DNA from: Pseudomonadota bacterium
GTDB taxonomy: Bacteria > Pseudomonadota > Alphaproteobacteria > Rhizobiales > Devosiaceae
Assembly (NCBI GenBank): GCA_023437755.1
Contig: JAEZFJ010000371.1
Span: forward strand, 1-5,827
Direction of reading: 5' to 3'
DNA length: 5,827 bases
Below the pieces are notes generated by a model. It did not search any database, had not been told where the DNA came from, and worked only from the letters and a program-made list of their open reading frames with translations. Of the stretch, positions 1-5,473 are shown one piece after another (the first letter of the stretch is position 1; each line of letters opens with the position of its first letter). Made by a program: the position numbers and the translations under genes.

Positions 1-1
1 G

Positions 2-118
2 GGCATCAAAGCCTTCCAGAAGGGCATGAAGGACGAGGACAAGCCTGTCGAGCGTGTAACAACCACCGCCGACACCGCCACTCCCGCTGCCACCGAAGCC
101 GAGAAGAAGGACGCCTGA
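2..118 (+). CDS. tatA: Sec-independent translocase subunit TatA (3' end only)
   Basis: Only the last 38 residues and the TGA stop are present; the start lies upstream of the window. TatA is the small, abundant membrane subunit of the twin-arginine translocase, thought to form the conduit or to weaken the membrane for folded substrates recruited by TatB and TatC. The visible sequence begins GIKAFQKGMKDEDK, which matches the end of the amphipathic helix of TatA proteins. It is followed by a short, charged, Thr/Ala/Pro-rich tail ending EKKDA, expected to be unstructured and cytoplasmic. The tail lacks the length of the TatB tail downstream, which fits TatA rather than a second TatB. tatB starts 46 bases after the stop, so the two genes are almost certainly one operon. 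The identification rests on the helix motif plus context. Confidence 0.93.
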   Translation, partial: GIKAFQKGMKDEDKPVERVTTTADTATPAATEAEKKDA

Positions 119-128
119 GAGGCGTTCT
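108..128 (+). other. Stem-loop spanning the tatA stop codon
   Basis: Seen directly: AGGACGCC (108-115) pairs with GGCGTTCT (121-128) around a 5-base loop TGAGA that contains the tatA stop codon. This gives an 8-bp stem with one G-U pair. No T-run follows, so it is not a normal intrinsic terminator. By inference it could protect the tatA 3' end or set the TatA to TatB ratio. A chance hairpin in GC-rich DNA is possible. Confidence 0.5.
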
Positions 129-164
129 CCGGCGGCCGGCGCAACGGATTGAGGGAATCGTAGC

Positions 165-935
165 ATGCTCGGCTTGGGCTGGACGGAGATGCTGGTGCTC
201 GGCATCGTGGCGCTTGTCGTCATCGGGCCGAAGGACCTGCCTGTGGTGATGAACCGCATCGGCAAGCTGGCCGGGCAAATTCGGCGCATGGGCACGGAGT
301 TCCAGCGCGAGATCAACCGCAGCACCGGTCTCGACGAGGTTCGCAACCTCCGCAATTCCATTGCCGCACCGCTGAAGAAGACCACCGAAGAAATCCGCCG
401 CGAGTTCAACACGATGACGCCCGCGGGCCCGAAGCCCAGCGGTGCCCTCAAGCCGTCGGATCCGAACGTCGAGAGCGTTGTCGACGAGATCAAGGCGCGC
501 GCCAACATGCCGGTGGACAAGTCTGCCGACGAGAAGGCCGCCGAGTACGGGTTCAAGCCGTCGGCCGCCCCTAAGACTTCTGAACCGGCCGACGCGGAGA
601 TTGCCGAAACCAAGCCGGCACCGAAGCGCAAGGCCCCGGTCAGGGCCAAGGCAGCACCGACCCGGCCGGTTGTGACGACGGATTTGCCGCCGGTGGAAGC
701 TGCTCCTGTGGATGAAACTCCGTCGCCTGCCCAGACAGAACCTGCAGCGCCGCGCAAGCGTCCTGCCCGCAAGGCCGTTACTCCGAGCGCCGATGCTGGC
801 GCCGCTGAGCCTGTTGCGAGCAAGCGAGCTACCCGCAAGTCTGCCGCCGATGCGGCAACTGCTCCCGCCCAGTCCGAGCCAGCAGCGCCCAAGCGCCGCC
901 GGACGGTCAAGGTCACGGATGGATCCTCGGAATGA
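165..935 (+). CDS. tatB: Sec-independent translocase subunit TatB, with long basic tail
   Basis: TatB joins TatC to form the receptor for twin-arginine signal peptides at the cytoplasmic membrane. The 256-residue protein opens with the family signature: a membrane helix at about residues 4-21 containing the conserved Glu8, a Gly21-Pro22 hinge, then an amphipathic helix at about 23-50. Residues 50-80 look helical and charged. From about residue 85 the sequence is Ala/Pro/Lys-rich and likely disordered, making it clearly longer than E. coli TatB (171 residues). Four basic clusters lie in this tail (about 154-162, 196-203, 220-225, 243-249). The start is supported by GAGGG at 151-155, nine bases before the ATG, and by the position of the membrane helix. 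The stop overlaps the tatC start by ATGA, so translation is probably coupled. A second TatA paralogue is less likely given the length, the Glu8 and the position before tatC. Confidence 0.95.
   Translation: MLGLGWTEMLVLGIVALVVIGPKDLPVVMNRIGKLAGQIRRMGTEFQREINRSTGLDEVRNLRNSIAAPLKKTTEEIRREFNTMTPAGPKPSGALKPSDPNVESVVDEIKARANMPVDKSADEKAAEYGFKPSAAPKTSEPADAEIAETKPAPKRKAPVRAKAAPTRPVVTTDLPPVEAAPVDETPSPAQTEPAAPRKRPARKAVTPSADAGAAEPVASKRATRKSAADAATAPAQSEPAAPKRRRTVKVTDGSSE
726..761 (+). repeat. TatB tail repeat, copy 1 (PAQTEPAAPRKR)
   Basis: Residues 188-199 of TatB read PAQTEPAAPRKR and recur as PAQSEPAAPKRR at residues 234-245. The two DNA copies are similar but have diverged at several bases, so this is an old protein-level repeat rather than a recent duplication. 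Confidence 0.7.
864..899 (+). repeat. TatB tail repeat, copy 2 (PAQSEPAAPKRR)
   Basis: This is the second copy of the 12-residue Pro/Ala/basic unit in the TatB tail, starting 138 bases after copy 1 and in the same frame. Conserved features are PAQ-(T/S)-EPAAP followed by three basic residues. Confidence 0.7.
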
Positions 936-1747
936 GCGAAACCAAGCCCATTGAGGACACCAAGGCCACACAGGACGAACTCGCAGGGAGCGAGGCCCCA
1001 CTGATCGAGCACCTGATCGAGCTGCGCAAGCGGCTGATCTATTCGGTCGTGGCCGTGGTCGCGCTGATGGCGATCTGCTTCATCTTCGCCTCGACGATCT
1101 ATAACTGGCTGCTGCAGCCTTATCGGGACGCTGTTCCCGACGCCGAACTGATCTTCACGGCGCCGCAGGAGCTGTTCTTCACTTACCTGAACGTCGCTTT
1201 CTTCGGCGCCATCTTCCTGGGCTTTCCGGTCATCGCGAGCCAGATCTACATGTTCGTGGCGCCGGGCCTCTACAAGCACGAGCGCAAGGCGTTCATCCCT
1301 TACCTGGTGGCGACGCCGATCTTTTTCCTGCTCGGCACGGCGATGGTCTATTTCATCATCCTGCCCATGGCGCTGCACTTCTTTGCCGGAATGCAGACCG
1401 ACGACATCGTCATGCTGGTGAGCGTGAAGGAGTATCTCGGCTTTGCCATGGTGCTCATCATTGCCTTCGGCGTCTGCTTCCAGCTGCCGATCGTGCTGAC
1501 CCTCCTGGCGCAGATCGACCTCGTGAATGTGGAGCTCCTCAAGAAGGGGCGGCGCTACGCCATCGTGGGCATTCTGGCCTTTGCGGCCTTCATCACGCCG
1601 CCCGATCCGATTTCCCAGATCGGTCTTGCCTTGCCCATGTACGCGCTCTACGAACTCTCCATTCTGTCGGTGCGCATCATCGAGAAGCGCCGGGCTGCGG
1701 CTCTGGCCGCGCAGGAAGCCGAACTCTCCGGCTCATCGTCCGAATAG
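932..1747 (+). CDS. tatC: Sec-independent translocase subunit TatC
   Basis: TatC is the polytopic core of the Tat translocase and the main binding site for the twin-arginine signal. The 271 residues fit the family (E. coli about 258) and carry its hallmarks: an N-terminal HLIELRKRL (27-35, Glu30 matching E. coli Glu15), FTAPQELF (75-82), FVAPGLYKHER (108-118, Glu117 matching E. coli Glu103), a Gln184 where E. coli has Glu170 in the membrane, and ITPPDPISQ (221-229). Six membrane segments can be placed at about 37-57, 88-110, 124-146, 168-190, 209-222 and 227-247, with both ends cytoplasmic. The first 20 or so residues are a charged extension compared with E. coli. The ATG overlaps the tatB TGA, implying translational coupling. 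Nothing appears truncated or frameshifted. Confidence 0.98.
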   Translation: MSETKPIEDTKATQDELAGSEAPLIEHLIELRKRLIYSVVAVVALMAICFIFASTIYNWLLQPYRDAVPDAELIFTAPQELFFTYLNVAFFGAIFLGFPVIASQIYMFVAPGLYKHERKAFIPYLVATPIFFLLGTAMVYFIILPMALHFFAGMQTDDIVMLVSVKEYLGFAMVLIIAFGVCFQLPIVLTLLAQIDLVNVELLKKGRRYAIVGILAFAAFITPPDPISQIGLALPMYALYELSILSVRIIEKRRAAALAAQEAELSGSSSE

Positions 1748-1774
1748 GCTGCGCCGCTGGTTCGCGGGCGCAGC
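1748..1774 (+). other. Stem-loop directly after the tatC stop
   Basis: Seen directly: GCTGCGCC (1748-1755) and GGCGCAGC (1767-1774) form a perfect 8-bp stem with an 11-base loop, starting on the base after the TAG. An A-T and a G-T pair could extend it into the stop codon. It is followed by TTCTGTTG, a poor U-tract, so it is at best a weak or partial terminator for the tat genes. It could instead be a 3'-end protecting structure. Confidence 0.5.
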
Positions 1775-1839
1775 TTCTGTTGCCCCGCGGCGCGAGCAGG
1801 CACGCCCTGGGCATCCGACCATAAGCCTGTAGCCAAACC

Positions 1840-1866
1840 GGAGGCGGGCAGGGGCCCGCGCACGCC
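1840..1866 (+). promoter_or_regulatory. serS ribosome-binding region with hairpin between SD and start
   Basis: A good Shine-Dalgarno sequence GGAGG (1840-1844) lies 22 bases before the serS ATG, which is too far on the linear sequence. Between them GCGGGC (1844-1849) and GCCCGC (1854-1859) can pair as a 6-bp all-GC stem with loop AGGG. Folding would bring the GGAGG to an effective distance of about seven bases. A weaker alternative SD, AGGGG at 1850-1854, sits 12 bases from the ATG but would be largely inside that loop. Which one is used is inference. Confidence 0.45.
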
Positions 1867-3195
1867 ATGTTCGATATCAAATGGATCAGAGCCAACGCCG
1901 AAGCTTTCGACGCTGCCGTTTCGCGGCGCAAGAATGTTTCCGTGCGCGCCTCCGATCTGATTGCGATCGACGAGCGCCGGCGCGCCGTGATCACCCGCCT
2001 CAACGAAGCTCAGGAGAAACGCAATGCGTTCTCCAAGCAGATCGGTCAGGCCAAGGCACAGAAGGACGAGGCCAAGGCCCAGGAACTCATGGCCGAGGTG
2101 GCGCGCCTCAAGGAAACGATCCCTGCTGACGAAGCCGAGGAACGCGCAGTCGAAGCCGAACTCCGGCAGGCCCTTGAAACCATCCCGAACCTGCCGCTCG
2201 ATGATGTTCCGACAGGGAGCGACGAGCACGACAACGTCGAGTATTTCGGTGCCAACGGTACGCCCCAAACGGCTGCCCGCGCTCGCCCGGCCAAGCCGGA
2301 CCTGAGCTTTGCGCCCAGGCAGCACTACGAGCTTGGTGAAGCCCTCGGGCAGATGGACTTCGAAGTTGCGGCGAAACTCTCCGGCAGCCGCTTCGTCGTG
2401 CTGAAGAGCCATCTCGCCCGGCTCGAGCGTGCTCTGGGGCAGTTCATGCTCGACCTTCACACCACCGAGCATGGCTATACCGAAGTGCAGCCACCGCTAC
2501 TGGTGCGCGATGAGGCGCTTTATGGCACCGGCCAGTTGCCCAAGTTCGAGGAAGACCTGTTCTTCACCCCACATGGCGAGGGGCGGCTGGCGCTGATCCC
2601 GACCGCCGAGGTGCCTCTGACCAATTTCGTGCGCGATTCGATTCTCGGTGAAGAGGAGCTGCCGCTTCGCCTCACCGCGCTGACGCCGTGCTTCCGGTCC
2701 GAGGCCGGTTCGGCCGGTCGTGACACCCGCGGTATGCTGCGCCAGCATCAGTTCGACAAGGTCGAACTCGTGTCCGTCACCACTCCCGAAATGTCCATCG
2801 ACGAGCACGAGCGCATGCTCGGGTGCGCCGAAACCGTGTTGCGGCAGCTGGGGCTTCACTACCGCGTCATGAAGCTGTGCACTGGCGATATGGGGTTTGG
2901 CGCCCGCAAGACCTACGACCTCGAGGTGTGGCTGCCCGGGCAGGACACCTACCGCGAAATATCCTCGGTCTCGGTCTGCGGCGACTTCCAGGCCCGCCGG
3001 ATGGAGGCGCGCTACCGGCCCGCCGGCGAGAAGCAGGCGCCGCGCTATGTCCACACTCTCAACGGGTCCGGCACTGCAGTCGGTCGCTGCCTCATCGCCG
3101 TGATGGAGAACTACCAGCAGCAGGACGGCTCAATCGCCGTGCCAGAGGTGCTGCGTCCCTATATGGGCGGACTCACCACCATCGGCGGTCGTTGA
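1867..3195 (+). CDS. serS: Seryl-tRNA synthetase
   Basis: This cytoplasmic class II synthetase activates serine with ATP and charges tRNA-Ser (and tRNA-Sec where present). The 442 residues match the usual bacterial size of about 425-430. Residues 1-110 form the N-terminal tRNA-binding domain, beginning MFDIKWIRAN and carrying the long helical-hairpin arm (about 30-105). The catalytic core shows the TAE serine-pocket motif (246-248), motif 2 at about 272-300 with TPCFRSEAG and Arg277/Glu279, EISSVSVCGDFQARR (364-378), and motif 3 around 399-415 with NGSGTAVGR and its Arg407. All key catalytic signatures are intact. The start is fixed by homology of the first residues rather than by a well-spaced Shine-Dalgarno. 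No clear promoter is visible in the 119-base gap after tatC, so read-through from tat is plausible; surE follows after three bases. Confidence 0.98.
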   Translation: MFDIKWIRANAEAFDAAVSRRKNVSVRASDLIAIDERRRAVITRLNEAQEKRNAFSKQIGQAKAQKDEAKAQELMAEVARLKETIPADEAEERAVEAELRQALETIPNLPLDDVPTGSDEHDNVEYFGANGTPQTAARARPAKPDLSFAPRQHYELGEALGQMDFEVAAKLSGSRFVVLKSHLARLERALGQFMLDLHTTEHGYTEVQPPLLVRDEALYGTGQLPKFEEDLFFTPHGEGRLALIPTAEVPLTNFVRDSILGEEELPLRLTALTPCFRSEAGSAGRDTRGMLRQHQFDKVELVSVTTPEMSIDEHERMLGCAETVLRQLGLHYRVMKLCTGDMGFGARKTYDLEVWLPGQDTYREISSVSVCGDFQARRMEARYRPAGEKQAPRYVHTLNGSGTAVGRCLIAVMENYQQQDGSIAVPEVLRPYMGGLTTIGGR

Positions 3196-3198
3196 GCC

Positions 3199-3978
3199 AT
3201 GCGCATCCTCATCACCAACGATGATGGTGTGGATGCGCCAGGCATCGCCATCATGGCCGACATCGCCCGGACGCTGACCGACGACGTATGGATCGTGGCG
3301 CCCGATGGCAATCAGTCGGGGGCAGGGCACCGGTTCAGCTTCGGGCGGGAACTCGCCTTCGACCAGCGCGACGACCGCACCTATGCGGTCGTCGGTGGAT
3401 CACCCGCCGACTGTGTGGTGGCCGGCATGACCCACCTGTTGGCAGACCAGCCGGCCGATGTGGTGCTGTCCGGCGTCAATGCCGGCCAGAACCTCGGCGA
3501 CATCGTCAACTGCTCCGGCACGGCCGCCGGCGCCCGGGAAGGTGCCATGCAGGGCGCGATCGGCATCGCCATCAGCCAGGGCATCAATTACGAGCACGGT
3601 CACGATGTGGATTGGCGGAATGCGCGCCATCATGGTCCCGCGGTGGTCCGTGCACTGATCGAGGCCGCCGAGGGGCGCGAGCACTACTACAACGTCAACC
3701 TGCCGTTCTGTGCTCCGGACGCGGTCACTGGAATCGCCGTTGTTCCCCACCAGCGATTCTCCCGTTCGCCCTTCCGCTATTATGGCAGTGACAACCCGGG
3801 CAAGTTTTTCATCGCCATTCCGGAGACCCCGCTGCCGCTCGATCCGGAGGCGGATTTCGAGCGCATGCGGCGCGGCAACAGCGTCACCGTCACCCCTATG
3901 CTGCTGCAGCAAACCGATCATGGCCTGGCCGGCAAGTTGGCCGGCCGGCTGACGCTCCAGCGCGGGTCTGCGCTTTAA
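3199..3978 (+). CDS. surE: 5'/3'-nucleotidase SurE
   Basis: SurE is a metal-dependent phosphatase that removes phosphate from nucleoside 5'- and 3'-monophosphates and is linked to stationary-phase survival. The 259 residues agree with the family (E. coli 253). The N-terminus MRILITNDDG carries the metal ligands Asp8 and Asp9; APDGNQSGAG supplies Ser40; and SGVNAGQNLGD supplies Asn94, completing the expected metal site. GGSPADCV (66-73) and CSGTAAGAREG (105-115) are further family blocks, the latter slightly unusual because many homologues have YSGTVAAA. The ATG lies three bases after the serS TGA with only a weak GGCGG-like Shine-Dalgarno, so co-transcription and coupled translation with serS are likely. 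The canonical pcm gene is not found after it. Confidence 0.96.
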   Translation: MRILITNDDGVDAPGIAIMADIARTLTDDVWIVAPDGNQSGAGHRFSFGRELAFDQRDDRTYAVVGGSPADCVVAGMTHLLADQPADVVLSGVNAGQNLGDIVNCSGTAAGAREGAMQGAIGIAISQGINYEHGHDVDWRNARHHGPAVVRALIEAAEGREHYYNVNLPFCAPDAVTGIAVVPHQRFSRSPFRYYGSDNPGKFFIAIPETPLPLDPEADFERMRRGNSVTVTPMLLQQTDHGLAGKLAGRLTLQRGSAL

Positions 3979-3989
3979 CCTTACCCAAT

Positions 3990-4013
3990 CCGGAATCCGC
4001 TCCGGCTCTTTTT
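3990..4013 (+). terminator. Probable weak intrinsic terminator after surE
   Basis: CCGGA (3990-3994) and TCCGG (4001-4005) form a 5-bp stem with a 6-base loop, followed by CTC and five Ts (4009-4013). It lies 11 bases after the surE stop, a typical place. The short stem and the gap before the T-run make it modest, so partial read-through into the nlpD-like gene is possible. Confidence 0.5.
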
Positions 4014-4031
4014 GCTCAAACTGCAGCGAGC

Positions 4032-4048
4032 TTAAACTCGCCTTTACC
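4032..4048 (+). promoter_or_regulatory. Near-consensus CtrA-type motif (TTAA-N7-TTTACC)
   Basis: The sequence TTAA-ACTCGCC-TTTACC resembles the CtrA response-regulator consensus of alphaproteobacteria, TTAA-N7-TTAAC, with one mismatch in the second half-site core. It lies 52-68 bases before the proposed nlpD start, a plausible promoter position. A related string CTTTAACCTTACC occurs at 3973-3985. I could not place convincing -35 and -10 boxes. The assignment is inference from one motif and could be chance. Confidence 0.3.
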
Positions 4049-4063
4049 TTACCGGCCTACATT

Positions 4064-4096
4064 CAAACTCGTGTTGAGTACCTGCGCACGAGTTTG
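4064..4096 (+). promoter_or_regulatory. Perfect 10-bp inverted repeat over the nlpD leader
   Basis: CAAACTCGTG (4064-4073) and CACGAGTTTG (4087-4096) are exact reverse complements separated by 13 bases, ending three bases before the proposed ATG at 4100. The right arm contains ACGAG, the only Shine-Dalgarno-like string near the start. As DNA it could be an operator for a dimeric regulator; as RNA it would be a hairpin hiding the ribosome-binding site. AAACTCG also occurs at 4034-4040, 31 bases (about three helical turns) upstream of the copy at 4065-4071. Confidence 0.6.
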
Positions 4097-4099
4097 CTG

Positions 4100-5395
4100 A
4101 TGAGTATGCGCTTATCCCGCCCGGCCGCGAAGAATGCCGTTGCCGTGGCTACCCTGATCGTCGGCGCCGTGGCGCTTTCCGGGTGCTCCAGCCTTGGTAG
4201 CCGCACCTTCGGCGATCCTGTCACCACCGGCACCTTGCAACAGGCGCCGCCGCAGAGCGTCAACCAGCCGATGCCGGCGAGTTTAGGCGCTCCGCAGACC
4301 TTGGTCGCCGAGCAGCAGTTCCTGCCGCCCGCGCCGCTCGGCGGTGGCGGAAACTGGAACTCGCAGCCAGCCCCGACCACCCCGATCTGGAATCAGCCGA
4401 GCCAGCAGCCGGCCTGGAACCAGCCTGCTCCGATGGCGTCCGCATCTGCGCCCGCCGTCCAGTCCCAAGACCTACCTGTACTGAGTTCACCGTCCCAGGG
4501 ATCCTTGCCAGCCATGCCTGCCCAGACCGCCCTTGCTTCGACCGCGCCCGCGCCGTCTCCGGCCGCGCTGGGCACCCTGCCAACCAATTCGTCGGTTCCC
4601 ACCGTCGCCGCTACGGCGCCGACGGTTGCTCCTGCCGCCGCCAATTCCTACGGCGCCTATTATCACACCATTGCCAGCGGCGAGTCGCTCTACACGATCG
4701 CCCGGCGCTATGACGTGACCACCCAGGCGCTTGTGCAGGCCAACAGCCTCGGCTCCCCCGACAAGATCGTGGTCGGCCAGAAGATCGTCATCCCAGGCCG
4801 CTCGGATCTCGCTGCAAGCCAGCCGGTGCAGGTCGCCAGCACCACGCCGGCAGCTGCTCCCGCACCGCAGCCGGCGCCAGCGCCCTCCGCCACCCTTCAG
4901 CAGGCCACGGTCACTCCGGCACCGGCCGCGCCTGCGGCTTCTGCCCCGCAGCAGCCGGCACCAACCCAGGTGGCGGCCACGCCGGCAGCCACCCAGCCGG
5001 CCGCCGCGGCTCCCGAACCGGCAATGTCGGGCAACGACAAGTTCCGCTGGCCGGTGAGCGGGCGTGTGCTGGTCGATTTCGCGGCGTCCCGCGGTACCGG
5101 CATCAACATCGAAGCGTCCGAGGGCACGCCCGTGGCGGCCGCCGAGAATGGCACCGTCATCTATGTCGGCTCTGGCGTTGAGGGCTACGGCAATTTGGTG
5201 CTGATCCGGCACCCGAACGGGTATGTTTCGGCCTACGCCCACCTCTCGTCGATGAACGTCGCCAAGGGTGCCGTGGTCAACCGTGGGGACACGATCGGCG
5301 CCGCCGGCAAGACCGGCTCGGTGACCCAGTCGCAGTTGCACTTCGAACTGCGCAAGGGTGCCACCCCAGTGGACCCGATGCCGCTGCTGAGCTGA
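4100..5395 (+). CDS. nlpD: NlpD-like lipoprotein, LysM plus degenerate LytM (M23) domain
   Basis: This is probably an envelope lipoprotein that activates peptidoglycan amidases during cell division, as NlpD does for AmiC in E. coli. The 431 residues open with a lipoprotein signal: basic MSMRLSRPAAK, a hydrophobic stretch, and the lipobox LSGC with acceptor Cys29. The next residue is Ser, which favours outer-membrane sorting. A Pro/Ala/Gln-rich linker (about 35-185) carries three Trp-Asn motifs (W86, W97, W106). A LysM peptidoglycan-binding domain spans about 188-232. A second Pro/Ala linker leads to an M23/LytM domain at about 312-431. There the usual zinc ligands are missing: HxGxD reads G332-T-G-I-N336 and the final HxH reads Q412-L-H414; His381 and His414 remain. 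It is thus likely non-hydrolytic, as in NlpD and EnvC. ATG 4100 is chosen for the nearest ACGAG; TTG 4094 and ATG 4106 are alternatives. Caulobacter DipM is another relative to consider. Confidence 0.85.
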   Translation: MSMRLSRPAAKNAVAVATLIVGAVALSGCSSLGSRTFGDPVTTGTLQQAPPQSVNQPMPASLGAPQTLVAEQQFLPPAPLGGGGNWNSQPAPTTPIWNQPSQQPAWNQPAPMASASAPAVQSQDLPVLSSPSQGSLPAMPAQTALASTAPAPSPAALGTLPTNSSVPTVAATAPTVAPAAANSYGAYYHTIASGESLYTIARRYDVTTQALVQANSLGSPDKIVVGQKIVIPGRSDLAASQPVQVASTTPAAAPAPQPAPAPSATLQQATVTPAPAAPAASAPQQPAPTQVAATPAATQPAAAAPEPAMSGNDKFRWPVSGRVLVDFAASRGTGINIEASEGTPVAAAENGTVIYVGSGVEGYGNLVLIRHPNGYVSAYAHLSSMNVAKGAVVNRGDTIGAAGKTGSVTQSQLHFELRKGATPVDPMPLLS

Positions 5396-5420
5396 TCGGT
5401 ACCTCTGAAGACATTTTCTG

Positions 5421-5452
5421 AAGGCCCGGACACCGTCCGGGCCTTTTTCTTT
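5421..5452 (+). terminator. Strong intrinsic terminator after nlpD
   Basis: AAGGCCCGGAC (5421-5431) and GTCCGGGCCTT (5435-5445) form a perfect 11-bp stem with a three-base loop ACC, followed by TTTTTCTTT (5444-5452). It begins 26 bases after the nlpD stop. On the minus strand the stem is followed by TTCAG without a T-run, so it should work mainly for the plus-strand gene, although it sits between convergent genes. Confidence 0.92.
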
Positions 5453-5473
5453 GGTGCCTGGTGGGGAGCGGCG

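Noticed and set aside
155..159. GANTC (CcrM methylation) sites, for example GAATC in the tatB leader and at 3993-3997 in the surE terminator
   Set aside because: Single sites of a five-base motif are expected by chance, and there is no cluster in a promoter that would suggest methylation control.
6..1001. Long open frame of 331 codons on the minus strand opposite tatB
   Set aside because: It is Arg/Gly/Leu-rich without any family motif, lies antisense to clear tat genes, and is what GC-rich coding DNA produces by chance.
1780..1808. Possible serS promoter beginning TTGCCC
   Set aside because: No acceptable -10 hexamer is found at 16-18 bases distance.
1648..2472. Minus-strand open frame of 274 codons opposite tatC and serS
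   Set aside because: It crosses two well-supported genes and their gap, has no recognisable domain or good ribosome-binding site, and mirrors the codon structure of serS.
4094..4099. TTG at 4094 as the nlpD start
   Set aside because: It would add only two residues before ATG 4100, lies inside the inverted-repeat arm, and has a worse Shine-Dalgarno distance. It is not excluded.
4731..5057. Pro/Arg-rich plus-strand frame inside nlpD
   Set aside because: It is a shifted-frame reading of the Pro/Ala linker and has no support of its own.
4487..5341. Minus-strand open frame of 284 codons opposite nlpD
   Set aside because: Its Gly/Arg-rich sequence is the complement of the Pro/Ala codons in the NlpD linkers; no motif is visible.
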